Assembly (NCBI GenBank): GCA_029851835.1
Contig: JARKVD010000028.1
Span: 1-64,000 of the forward strand
Direction of reading: 5' to 3'
Length of the DNA stretch: 64,000 bases
Source of the DNA: Clostridium sp.
GTDB lineage: Bacteria > Bacillota > Clostridia > Clostridiales > Clostridiaceae
Part shown: in pieces, positions 17,455 through 26,605 of the stretch
Position numbering within the stretch: the stretch's first letter is position 1
Layout of the letters: the number at the start of each line of letters is the position of its first letter
Notes under the pieces: generated by a model
Database searches by the model: none
Told to the model about the DNA's origin: nothing
Seen by the model: only the letters and a program-made list of their open reading frames with translations
Made by a program: the position numbers and the translations under genes

Positions 17455-17815
17455 CAAGCTATTCAACAATCTCTTCGAGTAATTTTATATATCTTTGTAT
17501 TTAAGTTTTTCTCTTCCCTTTTCCATAAATAAACTTTATATTAAATTCAACTTTTTTTATTAAGAAAAACTAAGAGCTCATTTAAATACTCAACATTATA
17601 TTTTCGGGATAGGACCCAATAATTAGTGTGTAAATCATGATTAATGTTTAAAATTAACTTACTAATCTTCTCATAAAGTTTAATTTGATTTTTTTAATGG
17701 ATTTTCTACAAACGAACATATATTTATTTGCATTAGCTTCGATTTTTGTGACATCGACAAATAAATTTTTGAACTTTAATTTATTTATAGGAAACTTATT
17801 TTCATTTCATTCAAA
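17455..17815 (-). pseudogene. Decayed IS1182-type transposase remnant
   Basis: Read on the minus strand, the frame carries fragments typical of IS1182-family DDE transposases: NLFVDVTKIEANANKYMFVC (plus-strand about 17705-17770), EYLNELLVFLNKK (about 17550-17590) and FVYGKGKRKT followed by IQRYIKLLEEIVE (about 17460-17530). They lie in order but in different frames with internal stops, so the gene is broken and lacks both ends. It sits between the sugar-acid cluster and the envelope-stress operon and marks an old insertion. Confidence 0.8.
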
Positions 17816-17824
17816 GTAGTAATT

Positions 17825-17935
17825 AAAGAGTAAGTTTCAGAAACTAAATCATAGATGCGCACAGTGAAAGCTCTGCTTGTAAAATCAAAGATTTGATTAG
17901 TGGAACTTGTGGAGCATCACTTCTGGAGTGTAATT
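17825..17935. repeat. Dispersed intergenic repeat, copy A
   Basis: Contains the family's core: AAATCATAGATG, then CACAGTGAAAG, then CTGCTTGTAAAATCAAAG and GATTAGTGGAACTT. It lies directly downstream of the lipoprotein gene. See the findings for the other copies. Confidence 0.6.
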
Positions 17936-17945
17936 TTATAGGCTT

Positions 17946-18818
17946 TTACTTAACTGTAAGGCTTCCAATACCAATACTTAAATCAAATGTATAGGTATTT
18001 TCTCCAGAGGTTGTAGCTGAAATGTTTGTATCACCTAAACCAGTATCGGTTATAAGCTTAACAGGAGCATCGTCTGGTAAATCAATAGTTGCTTCACCCA
18101 TGCCACCAGAGTAAGTTAAGTTACCTCCAACTTCAGAAAGAGATAAATAAAATTCACCCATGCCACCAGAAATATCAATGTCACCACATTTTTTATTTAA
18201 AGATATATTTGTTTCACCCATTCCTTGCTTAAGGGTTAATTTATCAAAGTATACATTAGAAATAGTAAGCTCACCCATACCACCTTTTAAATTCAGTGAC
18301 TCAAATGAGGAATCATTAATAGCTACAGTACCAGCACCACAATAAATTATAGCATTTCCTTTAAAGGATTTAGGTATGCCAATTATTACTTTTCTGGTTT
18401 GATTATTAAATCCATTCATATTAAATGAGTTTATGCCTTTTTCTTCAATGTATATAGTCTCATGGCTTTTGTTAAACTTAGTTTCTTTAACTATATTACT
18501 TGTACCAGTACAATCAAGGGTTATATTATTTCCATCTATAGCTTTAATAGTAACTTCTGATGCCAGTATAGAAATATCTAAATTATCTATGCCTTCGGAA
18601 GAAATGCTTTTATGAAGATCTTCAGAATATGAAGCTGTAGAAGTGTTATTAGAATTATTATTAATATTTAAACCATCTGTAGTCACAGTTTCTATAAATT
18701 CAGTTAAATTATTGCGTTTGTTTTCTCTTGAATTAATTCCAAAGCGAATATTACATCCAGCTAGTATTGTTGTTGAAAGAATCAAAGTAGAAATTGCTAA
18801 TAGAGTTTTCTTTTTCAT
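17946..18818 (-). CDS. DUF4097-like lipoprotein with GGMGE repeats
   Basis: This 290-aa protein has a signal peptide ending in the lipobox LAGC (C22), so it should be lipid-anchored outside the membrane. A low-complexity N/T/S linker (about 37-66) leads to a beta-rich domain in which a GxGxGE-type turn recurs about every 20 residues: GGMGELTIS, QGMGETNIS, GGMGEFYLS, GGMGEATID, TGLGDTNIS and IGIGSLTVK. This is a parallel beta (toast-rack-like) architecture related to DUF4097/LiaF-C proteins. It is the last gene of the GntR-ABC operon. A sensing or adhesin-like role at the envelope is inferred. Confidence 0.75.
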   Translation of the reverse strand: MKKKTLLAISTLILSTTILAGCNIRFGINSRENKRNNLTEFIETVTTDGLNINNNSNNTSTASYSEDLHKSISSEGIDNLDISILASEVTIKAIDGNNITLDCTGTSNIVKETKFNKSHETIYIEEKGINSFNMNGFNNQTRKVIIGIPKSFKGNAIIYCGAGTVAINDSSFESLNLKGGMGELTISNVYFDKLTLKQGMGETNISLNKKCGDIDISGGMGEFYLSLSEVGGNLTYSGGMGEATIDLPDDAPVKLITDTGLGDTNISATTSGENTYTFDLSIGIGSLTVK

Positions 18819-18832
18819 TTATATCACTCCTT

Positions 18833-19543
18833 TTAATATATATCTAATTTGTTATCAATCATATAAGCAGCTGTTATCTGAAGACTTATTAAGGCAATGA
18901 GGTCAATGAAAACTGAGAAGATGTCAATTTTTATAAGTCCAAATTTTCCTATACTCATATAGAAATAAGGGAGAAAATGAATAATGGTTTTGTTGAACCA
19001 GCTATATATACTATCACCTATTAAGCAGCTAAAGATTACCCCTAATACACAAAGTCCTGTACTTCTAATAAAGGACCCGACTATAGCTATTGAAGCAGTT
19101 ATGATTAGATGAGCGCTAAGAAGGCCAAATAGAGTTCCTAAGGAAGAAATTATGAGTAGGGATGCAAAAGCGTGAGCATTTAGACTTCCAACAAAGCAAA
19201 TAACTAAGAGGATAATAAGGTCCACAAACAAGAGCTCTAAAAAATGGCCCAAGATAAATTGGATTCCGTTGATGGGAGTCAAAAATAGAAGACTTCCATG
19301 TTCTTTAGATATTTGTAGTGAAAAAATGACTAGGTGAGCGATAAAATTGATAATTAATAAAATAGAGATTGTTGGAACTAAGTCTAGTCCTTGTGTAAGG
19401 CGAGATAAGAAACTGCTGGACATAAAAGCTAAAAGAAGAATTATGCCCTCAACTATATAAGTGATTCTTAAGGTTTTAAAGGTGTGCTTTGCTACACCTA
19501 AAATATTTTTTATAGAGTTTCGTTTACTTGTTATTACTTCCAT
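18833..19543 (-). CDS. ABC transporter permease of YtrA-type operon
   Basis: This 236-aa protein has about six membrane segments, of the ABC-2 like permease type (YtrC/YtrD-like). It starts 8 bp after the ATPase gene and lies 14 bp before the lipoprotein gene. With the ATPase at 19552 it would form an exporter or bacitracin/lantibiotic-type resistance transporter. Family assignment comes from hydrophobicity and operon order, since I see no diagnostic motif. Confidence 0.7.
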   Translation of the reverse strand: MEVITSKRNSIKNILGVAKHTFKTLRITYIVEGIILLLAFMSSSFLSRLTQGLDLVPTISILLIINFIAHLVIFSLQISKEHGSLLFLTPINGIQFILGHFLELLFVDLIILLVICFVGSLNAHAFASLLIISSLGTLFGLLSAHLIITASIAIVGSFIRSTGLCVLGVIFSCLIGDSIYSWFNKTIIHFLPYFYMSIGKFGLIKIDIFSVFIDLIALISLQITAAYMIDNKLDIY

Positions 19544-19551
19544 AATTTCAC

Positions 19552-20319
19552 CTACTCTGCAAATACTTTTCTATAAATTTGATCTATTGAAGTTTCATAT
19601 TTTACTCTTAAATCTTCGGCATCCCCTTGCTCTATTATTGAACCATCGCCAAGAAAGATTACTTCATCAAACAATCTTTCAAGTTCACCAACATAGTGTG
19701 TTGTAATAATCATTGATGCGTTAGAATCTATAGTTTCAATTATGGCACTTATGATTTTATCTCTACTAATAATGTCTACTCCGGATATTGGTTCATCTAA
19801 AATATAAAGAGCTGCTTTACGACTAAGAGTTAAACTAAGGCCGAGTTTTTCAAGCATACCTTTAGAAAGTGATTTTAATTTAAGATTTATGTCAAGACTC
19901 ATAAATTTTAGTAGTTTTTTGCACTTTTCTTCATCAAAATCTGGGAAGAAGTCTTTATAGAACTTAATTGTGTCAGATATCTTCATCCACTTTGGAATAT
20001 AGTCTTTTTCTTGAAGATAGGATACTAGTTTCTTTGTTTCAGATCCTATTTTGATATTATTAATTGTAACTTGCCCACCAGATGGTTTAAAAAGACCAGA
20101 AATTATGTTAAGCAAAGTAGTTTTACCTTGACCATTTGGTCCTAATATACCTAAAACTTTTCCCTTCTTTAAAGAGAAGGTTAAACCATTAAGAATGCGT
20201 TTTGAACCAAAGCTTTTAACAAGATCAGTTATTTCAAGTAATTCATATTGAGACGTAGTTATATCAGAATTAGAACATTGTGTGTTTGGATGGGGTTGGA
20301 TTAAAATGTTATTATCCAT
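19552..20319 (-). CDS. ABC transporter ATP-binding protein
   Basis: This 255-aa ATPase has Walker A GPNGQGKTT (about 59-67), Q-loop YLQEKD, signature LSKGMLEKLGL (the canonical LSGGQ reads LSKGM) and Walker B ALYILDEP. LSKGM signatures are common in YtrB-like and bacitracin-type exporters. The N-terminus has an unusual extension of about 25 residues before the first strand. The ATG overlaps the stop of the GntR gene by 1 bp (TAATG) with GAGGAGG upstream, so it is translationally coupled. Confidence 0.88.
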   Translation of the reverse strand: MDNNILIQPHPNTQCSNSDITTSQYELLEITDLVKSFGSKRILNGLTFSLKKGKVLGILGPNGQGKTTLLNIISGLFKPSGGQVTINNIKIGSETKKLVSYLQEKDYIPKWMKISDTIKFYKDFFPDFDEEKCKKLLKFMSLDINLKLKSLSKGMLEKLGLSLTLSRKAALYILDEPISGVDIISRDKIISAIIETIDSNASMIITTHYVGELERLFDEVIFLGDGSIIEQGDAEDLRVKYETSIDQIYRKVFAE

Positions 20320-20687
20320 TATGATTCCTCCTCATACATATCTTTTATTAAATTGATAATTTCACTTTTACTAAATCCTAAGTTTTTACTTTGGGATATG
20401 AAATCTTTTATTAATTCTATTGATAATTCTTTTCTTAAGTTTTGTATTTTTGCTATATCATCTGTTACAAATTTTCCGATTCCTCGCTGGGTAATAATAA
20501 GACCGTCATTTTCAAGTTCTGAATATACTCTAAGGATTGTGTTTGGATTAACCTTTAATTTGCTGGCATAATCTCTAACAGACAATAATCGCGCCCCCTC
20601 TTTTAACGTACCTGAAACAATTTTAAGTTTCATAAAATTTTTTATTTGAAGATAGATGGGTTCCTTGGAATTTAATTCCCACTCCAT
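20319..20687 (-). CDS. YtrA-type GntR transcriptional regulator
   Basis: This 122-aa protein is the short GntR form: a winged helix (about 10-80, with LKVNPNTILRVYSELENDGLI) and only a short C-terminal helix in place of an effector domain. YtrA regulators control adjacent ABC operons in response to cell-wall-active antibiotics. An AGGAGG site precedes the ATG. An inverted repeat AGTGTC-12-TACACT at 20751-20774, like the known YtrA operator, lies in front of the gene. Confidence 0.85.
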   Translation of the reverse strand: MEWELNSKEPIYLQIKNFMKLKIVSGTLKEGARLLSVRDYASKLKVNPNTILRVYSELENDGLIITQRGIGKFVTDDIAKIQNLRKELSIELIKDFISQSKNLGFSKSEIINLIKDMYEEES

Positions 20688-20750
20688 ATATTTACCTCCT
20701 GTTAAAGTTGAAAATTACTATTTATTTGAAAATTAGTATTTATTAGCATT

Positions 20751-20774
20751 AGTGTCTTAATCACATAATACACT
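20751..20774 (-). promoter_or_regulatory. YtrA-like operator
   Basis: AGTGTC and TACACT flank a 12-bp spacer. The Bacillus YtrA site is recalled as AGTGTA and TACACT arms with a spacer of similar size. The position about 65-90 bp upstream of the GntR start fits promoter-proximal repression. Confidence 0.6.
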
Positions 20775-20906
20775 GATACTGACAAGGTGTTAAATTGGAA
20801 ATAAGTCAATTGCGTAAGATTATTGTGAAAATACTTACTTTTACTTTCGAATACTTTTAATTTCATATTTTTGGAAGAAAATAATGACAAATAATTCAAT
20901 TTCTAA

Positions 20907-20935
20907 TTGTAATAACTTGGAACTATATGTATAAT
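20907..20935 (+). promoter_or_regulatory. sigma-A promoter of the histidine kinase gene
   Basis: TTGTAA at 20907-20912 and TATAAT at 20930-20935 are separated by 17 bp, followed by a GGGGGAAGG ribosome site and the ATG at 21005. Confidence 0.65.
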
Positions 20936-21004
20936 TGTTAATAGAACTGTACAAAAATGTAGTAATTTGTAAGCTAAATTATATTGATTGGGGGAAGGTA
21001 GTTT

Positions 21005-23416
21005 ATGGAGAGAATTTTCAACTACCTAGATGAAGGGATAATAATTTTTAATATTTATGGGGATATATTGTTTGCTAATGATGCAATAGTAGCAAAGCTA
21101 AAATTTTTAAGAGAAGAACTATATGAAAAAAATATAAATATTGTGGCAAACGATGATGTTGTTACAAAGGAAATTTTATGTAATTTATCTTCATATGTTG
21201 ATAAAAGAGTGAAAATTAAGCTCAATACCAAGGAAAAAAAGAAAAAAATGTTTAATGCTATTTTAGGAAAAGACTTGTGGTATGGACAAGAAGTCTTTTG
21301 TTTAATTTTAGATGAAGCAGTGTGCGGTGGAAAGCATACTAAGGCTGATTTAGAGAGAATTTTAGATGAAATTCCATATGGAGTGTGGGTTAAGGATATA
21401 CATGGAAAATATGTATATGTAAATCAAAAGCATGCAGATATAATAGGAATGGATAAATGTGAGCTTTTACTGACTAATGATTTTGAAATTTGGAATAAAA
21501 GGGATAGTGAGTATTTTAATTATATTGATAATGAGGTTTTAAAGCATAAAAAGCCTATTTTAGAACAACATAGAGTAAGTGGAATTAATAATGAGGATTC
21601 ATGGTTTGAAACATATAAAGCACCTCTTATGAAAGATGAATATTCAGCAAAGTATGTTATGGGAATATCTAGGGATATTTCTTTATCAAAAAAAATAGAG
21701 CAAGAATTGGCTAGAAGCCATAAAGATATGATGACATTAAATAATCTGATTCCAACCAGTGAATATGATGCAGAAAGAGTATTAGGTTCTATTAAAGGTG
21801 ACTTAATAAGCAGATTTAAAGCAGATGGCGGAACCATTTGGATATATGATCAAAAAAGTACTAAATTAAAACCAGTTGTTACCTTTGGAATAAGCGAAGG
21901 GCGTATTGAAAAGTTTCAAGATATTTTTATACCTTATGATAAATTTACAAATCCATTGAATTGGGGTATAGAAGGTGTTATGCCTATTAAGGAGTGCAAA
22001 AATTTTATTTTTGGACAAGAGGAACTAATGAAATTAGGAGTAAAATATTGTGGCGTTTATAGAATTACGTGTAATAATGAGATAATAGGTCTTGTTCATA
22101 CTATATATAAGAATAAAAATGATTATAGTATAAAAAGTGATGATTTTATGAAAACCATGTGTAATCAACTAGGAATGATAATAAAGAATGATATGCTTTC
22201 GCAAGATATAAAATGTGAATTTTCTAAAAGAAAAGAAGCGGAAGAAGAATTACAGTTATTTTTAGATACCGCAGTTGATTTAATTTCTATAGTAGATGGA
22301 AATAAGAACTTTAAAAGAGTTAACTCTGGATGGACAGAGATTTTAGGCTGGACAGAAGAAGAGTTATTTTCAATGAAAAGTGATGATATAATTCTTCCGG
22401 AGGATAGAGATTTAACATCAAAAATGGTAGATGAGTTAAGGGCAAAATTATCAATAAAAGGTGCAGTTAATAGGTATGTTTCAAAAGGTGGGGAGGTACA
22501 CTGGATTGAGTGGAGTAGCAGATATATCCCTGGAAAGAATGTTTCAATATGTACTGGTAGGGATATTACTAAGTTAAAAAAAGCGGTGGAACAGAAGGAA
22601 CTTTATGAAAAAGCCCTTGAAGTAGAGAGGATAAAGAGTGAATTTTTTGCCAATATATCCCATGAATTCAAAACTCCATTAAACATTATCTTAACTATTA
22701 TGCAGCTTATAATGAAAAGTATGGATAAAGATAATAATGAATTAAGTCATGAAAAACTTGTGAAATATATGGAGTCTATTAAGCAAAACTCATACAGATT
22801 ATTAAGACTTGTCAACAATCTTATTGATATAACTAAAATTGATACTGGGTATTATGAAATTATTTTAGAAAATGCTAATATTGTTAATGTTGTGGAAGAT
22901 ATAACTATGTCAGTTGCTGAATATACTGCAGAAAAGGGGATAGAATTGGTTTTTGATACAGATGTTGAAGAATTAATTATTGCTTGTGACCCTGATAAAA
23001 TTGAAAGAATAATGCTAAATTTGTTGTCTAATGCTATAAAATATTCAAAATCAGGTGGAACTATTAATGTAGATATAAAATCTAAAAGTGATAAAATAAT
23101 AATATCTGTGGAGGACAATGGTATAGGCATTGAAACAGAAAAGATAAATAAGATATTTGATAGATTTTCTCAGGTTAAAAACACCTTTACTAGGGAATGC
23201 GAAGGTAGTGGTATAGGTCTTTCTATAGTGAAATCTTTAGTTGAGATGCATGGGGGAACTATTTGGGTAGAAAGTGAATTTAATAAAGGAACTAAATTTA
23301 TTTTTGAATTACCTGTAAAAGTATTAGATGAAAAAGATGTATTTATTGAATCGAAGGATTTTATAAGTTCAATTGTGGAAAAGTGTAATATCGAATTCTC
23401 AGATATTTATAATTAG
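21005..23416 (+). CDS. Orphan multi-PAS/GAF sensor histidine kinase
   Basis: This 803-aa protein has no signal peptide or membrane helix. Order: a short N-terminal PAS-like domain (about 5-105), a canonical PAS (about 112-235, GVWVKDIHGKYVYVN), a GAF-like domain (about 245-400), a third PAS (about 415-530, FKRVNSGWTEILGW), HisKA (H553 in NISHEFKTPLN) and HATPase_c (N676 in NLLSNAIKYS, DNGIGIE, GSGIGLSIV). No response regulator is adjacent. Cytoplasmic orphan PAS kinases in Clostridium commonly feed phosphate directly to Spo0A, so a sporulation or solvent-shift kinase is a reasonable inference, not shown here. Confidence 0.88.
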   Translation: MERIFNYLDEGIIIFNIYGDILFANDAIVAKLKFLREELYEKNINIVANDDVVTKEILCNLSSYVDKRVKIKLNTKEKKKKMFNAILGKDLWYGQEVFCLILDEAVCGGKHTKADLERILDEIPYGVWVKDIHGKYVYVNQKHADIIGMDKCELLLTNDFEIWNKRDSEYFNYIDNEVLKHKKPILEQHRVSGINNEDSWFETYKAPLMKDEYSAKYVMGISRDISLSKKIEQELARSHKDMMTLNNLIPTSEYDAERVLGSIKGDLISRFKADGGTIWIYDQKSTKLKPVVTFGISEGRIEKFQDIFIPYDKFTNPLNWGIEGVMPIKECKNFIFGQEELMKLGVKYCGVYRITCNNEIIGLVHTIYKNKNDYSIKSDDFMKTMCNQLGMIIKNDMLSQDIKCEFSKRKEAEEELQLFLDTAVDLISIVDGNKNFKRVNSGWTEILGWTEEELFSMKSDDIILPEDRDLTSKMVDELRAKLSIKGAVNRYVSKGGEVHWIEWSSRYIPGKNVSICTGRDITKLKKAVEQKELYEKALEVERIKSEFFANISHEFKTPLNIILTIMQLIMKSMDKDNNELSHEKLVKYMESIKQNSYRLLRLVNNLIDITKIDTGYYEIILENANIVNVVEDITMSVAEYTAEKGIELVFDTDVEELIIACDPDKIERIMLNLLSNAIKYSKSGGTINVDIKSKSDKIIISVEDNGIGIETEKINKIFDRFSQVKNTFTRECEGSGIGLSIVKSLVEMHGGTIWVESEFNKGTKFIFELPVKVLDEKDVFIESKDFISSIVEKCNIEFSDIYN

Positions 23417-23493
23417 GTATTTACAAAACATAAATATGTCTTTATAATATAAAAATAAGTTGGGAAATGTATAAATCCCTAACGATGAATAGG

Positions 23494-23522
23494 TTGTATT
23501 GCTAGAATGTTCGTGATATAAT
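23494..23522 (+). promoter_or_regulatory. Promoter of the pbuX-xpt operon
   Basis: TTGTAT (23494-23499) and TATAAT (23517-23522) have 17-bp spacing. ATGTTC and GAACAT flank the -10 as an inverted repeat. The riboswitch starts about 15 nt downstream. Confidence 0.75.
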
Positions 23523-23537
23523 GAACATATAGCTAAT

Positions 23538-23612
23538 AAAACTCGTATATAATCGGAAATATGGTCCGGAAGTTTCTACCTGCAAGCCGTAAATTTGCAG
23601 ACTACGAGGAGT
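23538..23612 (+). ncRNA. Purine (guanine-type) riboswitch aptamer
   Basis: P1 is CTCGTA (23542-23547) with TACGAG (23603-23608). Conserved joining and loop segments are present: TATAATC, ATATGG, GTTTCTACC and CCGTAAA. The specificity position in GACTACG is C, as in guanine/hypoxanthine sensors (T in adenine ones). It precedes the xanthine permease and xanthine phosphoribosyltransferase genes, a classical target. Confidence 0.93.
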
Positions 23613-23658
23613 TGTACTTTATTATTTACTAGTAAGTTATTTATAGTGATAAGATATC

Positions 23659-23697
23659 AACACCTCAATTTTAAATAAATTGAGGTGTTTTTTTTAT
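23659..23697 (+). terminator. Riboswitch-controlled terminator
   Basis: AACACCTCAATTT pairs with AAATTGAGGTGTT, followed by a long T run. It lies about 50 nt after the aptamer and about 115 nt before the permease gene and is the likely expression platform. Confidence 0.88.
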
Positions 23698-23810
23698 TAA
23701 GTAATATAAATAAGATAAATTTGTTTCTAGTAATGATGATATCAAACTTCAAGTATGGGAATTAAGTAATGCGAGATAAAAGAAAAAATCACTTGAGGGG
23801 AGATAAGCAA

Positions 23811-25160
23811 ATGACACATGAAGACCAAGTAATTAATGATGACATAAGATTGACATACGGGGTAGATGATAACCCTGGTCTAATAAAAAAGATACTATTT
23901 GGATTACAGCATATATTTGCTGCATTTGGAGGAATAGTTGTAGTACCGTTAGTTATATCAGGGGCTCTGGGCTTTGACGCTAAGTTAACTACAACCTTAA
24001 TAAGTGCCACAATTTTAGCATCTGGACTGGCAACTATAATACAAGCAAAGGGATTTGGAGTTGTTGGTTCTAGAGTGGCATGCATAATGGGGACAGACTT
24101 TACCTTTGTATCACCTGCAATTTCAGTAGGTACAGTATTAGGGCTTCCAGGAATTATAGGAGCAACAATTTTAGGGGCATTTTTTGAAATTATACTTAGC
24201 TATTTTATTAAGCCTTTAATGAAGCTGTTTCCACCAATAGTAACAGGTACAGTGGTATGTTTAATTGGCTTAACCTTATTGCCGGTATCCATTGACTGGG
24301 CTGCAGGAGGAGTAGGAGCTGCTGATTATGGCAGTATGAAAAATCTTTCTATAGCAATGTTCGTTTTAATATTTACACTTGTGCTAAATAGATATGGTAA
24401 AGGAATGCTAAGCAGTGCTTCTATATTAATTGGTATGGTAGCAGGATATGTTATTTGCATTCCAATGGGGATGGTTGATTTTACAGCAGTGAAAGAGGCT
24501 AGCTGGATTTCTTTTCCTAAGATATTTGAGTATGGTATTACTTTTGATTTAAAGGCGTTAATTGCATTTATTCCAGCGTATTTTGTTACAACCATAGAAA
24601 CAGTTGGGTGCTTAAAGGCCATTGGAGAAACTTCACAAATAGAGATGGAGGAAAAAAGAGTTGGTTCAGGTGTTTTAGCTGATGGTATTGGAAGTATAGT
24701 TGGAGCAGTTGTAGGTTCATTCCCAAATACAACTTTTAGTCAAAATGTTGGGTTAATTCCTTTAACTAAGGTTGCAAGTAAATATGTGGCTATAATGGCT
24801 GGTATCATTATGGTATGTTTAGGATTCTTACCTAAGTTAGCAGGACTTATTAGTGGAATTCCACAACCAGTGCTTGGCGGAGTTGGAGTAGTTATGTTTG
24901 GAACTGTGGCAGCGGCAGGAATTAAGACTCTTAGCAGAGTTAGACTTACAGAGAGAAATCTGCTTATAATAGCAACGTCTATAGCCTTAGGACTTGGAGT
25001 TACTTTTAGACCAGATGTTATAGCTCAACTTCCAGAGGGAATCAAGATGATTTTCTCATCAGGAATTTCAACTGGAACAATCACAGCATTAATATTAAAT
25101 TTAGTTTTAAGAGAAGATAGAGAAAATGAAAATAGTAAAGAAAATAGAGAGGTAGCATAA
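23811..25160 (+). CDS. pbuX: Xanthine permease (NCS2 family)
   Basis: This 449-aa nucleobase permease has about 12-14 membrane segments. It has the [20 protein letters not shown]-terminus typical of NCS2 proteins, the central Q/E-rich [11 protein letters not shown] segment, and the [14 protein letters not shown] signature. I use ATG 23811 with a GAGGGGAG site, not the start 14 codons earlier. The guanine riboswitch upstream and the overlapping xpt gene identify the xanthine branch over uracil. Confidence 0.92.
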   Translation: MTHEDQVINDDIRLTYGVDDNPGLIKKILFGLQHIFAAFGGIVVVPLVISGALGFDAKLTTTLISATILASGLATIIQAKGFGVVGSRVACIMGTDFTFVSPAISVGTVLGLPGIIGATILGAFFEIILSYFIKPLMKLFPPIVTGTVVCLIGLTLLPVSIDWAAGGVGAADYGSMKNLSIAMFVLIFTLVLNRYGKGMLSSASILIGMVAGYVICIPMGMVDFTAVKEASWISFPKIFEYGITFDLKALIAFIPAYFVTTIETVGCLKAIGETSQIEMEEKRVGSGVLADGIGSIVGAVVGSFPNTTFSQNVGLIPLTKVASKYVAIMAGIIMVCLGFLPKLAGLISGIPQPVLGGVGVVMFGTVAAAGIKTLSRVRLTERNLLIIATSIALGLGVTFRPDVIAQLPEGIKMIFSSGISTGTITALILNLVLREDRENENSKENREVA

Positions 25161-25735
25161 TGAAAGCTTTAAAACAACGTATTTTAAAGGATGGAAATGC
25201 ATTAAATAAATCAGTATTAAAAGTAGATTCATTTTTAAACCATGGAGTTGATCCTGTTTTAATGAGCGAAATTGGGACGGCTTTTAAAGAATATTTTGAG
25301 AATCATGGAATTACAAAGATATTTACAATAGAAAGTTCAGGAATAGCCCCAACAGTAATGACTGCACTTCAAATGGGTCTTCCAATGGTAACCCTAAAGA
25401 AACAGACATCAAAGATACTTAGTGGAGAAATTTATCAAACCACAGTACATTCTTTTACTAAGGATATAAATTATGAATTAACTTTATCTAAGAAATATAT
25501 ATCAAAGGAAGATAAGGTTCTAATAATTGATGACTTTTTAGCATATGGTGAAGCAGCTCTTGGAGCTGCAAGACTTGTTGAAGAAGCTGGGGCAGAAGTA
25601 AGCGGGATAGGAATTGTAATAGAGAAATCATTCCAACCAGGAAGAAAGCTACTTGAAGATAAGGGTTATGATATATGTTCTTTAGCAAGAATCGGCAGGT
25701 TAGATAATGGTTTTATTGAATTCGTTGAAGAATAG
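25160..25735 (+). CDS. xpt: Xanthine phosphoribosyltransferase
   Basis: This 191-aa type I phosphoribosyltransferase converts xanthine and PRPP to XMP. The PRPP-binding motif [13 protein letters not shown] lies at about 115-127, and the N-terminal [12 protein letters not shown] is typical of Xpt. It overlaps pbuX by 1 bp (TAATG), so uptake and salvage are coupled and both respond to the guanine riboswitch. Confidence 0.95.
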   Translation: MKALKQRILKDGNALNKSVLKVDSFLNHGVDPVLMSEIGTAFKEYFENHGITKIFTIESSGIAPTVMTALQMGLPMVTLKKQTSKILSGEIYQTTVHSFTKDINYELTLSKKYISKEDKVLIIDDFLAYGEAALGAARLVEEAGAEVSGIGIVIEKSFQPGRKLLEDKGYDICSLARIGRLDNGFIEFVEE

Positions 25736-25744
25736 TTAATTTAG

Positions 25745-25860
25745 CAGTAGCTAAAGTTTTGATTTTGTTAGTGAAACTTCCACAGAGTGTATCTTTGATT
25801 TAGATACTCGAATCTATGCAGTAGAGTACTTATTCGAATATGCATGAGGGGAAGCTCCCA
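25745..25860. repeat. Dispersed intergenic repeat, copy B
   Basis: Has TTTTGATTTTGTTAGTG, AACTTCCACAGAGTGTATC and TTTGATTTAGATACT, matching copies C and F in the same orientation. Confidence 0.6.
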
Positions 25861-25907
25861 GATGTGAATTATTTACTATATTTTAACTGACAATTGTGTA
25901 ATGAAAA

Positions 25908-25945
25908 AGGCGTAAGTAAAAAGCTATTTACTTATGTCTTTTTTA
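25908..25945 (+). terminator. Terminator of pbuX-xpt
   Basis: GGCGTAAGTAAA pairs with TTTACTTATGTC, allowing G-U pairs, and is followed by a T run. Confidence 0.75.
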
Positions 25946-26081
25946 TTTTTATGAAAATCTAAAAGAATAAATCGGTGTTACTATGAAGAAAATAAAGATG
26001 ATACTAATGTAAATAAAATAATTATGATTCGCTAAAGAATATTGAAAATCATAAAAATAATTACAGCAAAGGAGAATAAAG

Positions 26082-26486
26082 ATGGAAACAATACTACCTT
26101 ACCATAACTATATAGTAGTAACCCCTAAGGGCCATATTGAAGGATTTCAAGAGGTGGAGGATGCCAATGCCTATATATTAGGATATTTTCTTGATAAGAT
26201 TGACGATATAGGTAACAATTCAGATTTTGTTTATACAGATAATATTACAGAACAATTTGAAAATGCAGTAAATGTTTCTAGGGAATTAGGAGTATATGAA
26301 GGGGAGTGTAGAATTTACGATTTAGACAGCTTAATAGAGAACATACAAAACTCAGGAATATTTGAGGATGAAAAGGAAGAGCTTATCTCAAAGTTAATGG
26401 AGGAAGAGATAGATATAAATATAAATGACTATCAGCTTGACGAATTTTTGATAAATACTAAACAAATGGAAAGAAATTTTTCATAA
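26082..26486 (+). CDS. Hypothetical acidic protein (134 aa)
   Basis: I do not recognise this 134-aa protein. It is soluble and acidic, without signal peptide or membrane segment. An AAAGGAG site precedes the ATG and codon use matches the neighbours, so it is probably a real gene. It stands alone between two terminators. The C-terminal half is Glu/Asp/Ile-rich helix. No function can be assigned. Confidence 0.7.
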   Translation: METILPYHNYIVVTPKGHIEGFQEVEDANAYILGYFLDKIDDIGNNSDFVYTDNITEQFENAVNVSRELGVYEGECRIYDLDSLIENIQNSGIFEDEKEELISKLMEEEIDININDYQLDEFLINTKQMERNFS

Positions 26487-26525
26487 TTTACATGATGATA
26501 TTAATAAATAATGAAATAGATTAGA

Positions 26526-26592
26526 AAAACCACCAAAGTTGAACATCATCCTGTCTAATTAACAGGGAGTATATCAATTTGGTGGTTTTATT
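26526..26592. terminator. Bidirectional terminator
   Basis: AAACCACCAAA pairs with TTTGGTGGTTT around an inner CCTGT/ACAGG hairpin, with T runs outward on both strands. It separates two convergent genes. Confidence 0.8.
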
Positions 26593-26605
26593 TTAAAGGT
26601 ATGCT

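Larger units (their letters stand above)
20688..21004. other. Divergent intergenic region (YtrA-type operon / histidine kinase)
   Basis: This 317-bp AT-rich gap contains a YtrA-like operator (20751-20774) for the minus operon and a promoter (20907-20935) for the kinase gene. A 65-codon minus ORF in it has no ribosome site and poor codon character and is not called. Confidence 0.6.
25736..26081. other. Intergenic region with repeat copy B and a terminator
   Basis: This gap holds a dispersed repeat copy (25745-25860), the xpt terminator (25908-25945) and about 130 bp of AT-rich DNA before the next ribosome site. No gene is seen. Confidence 0.6.

Noticed and set aside
18090..18300. Regularly spaced TCACCCATGCCACC repeats as a CRISPR-like array
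   Set aside because: They are in-frame codon repeats for the GGMGE turns of the lipoprotein, with unequal, coding spacers.
20702..20899. 65-codon minus-strand ORF in the YtrA/kinase gap
   Set aside because: It covers the operator and promoter region, lacks a ribosome site and has poor codon character.
23538..23612. Adenine riboswitch
   Set aside because: The specificity position in GACTACG is C, not T, and the downstream genes are for xanthine/guanine salvage.
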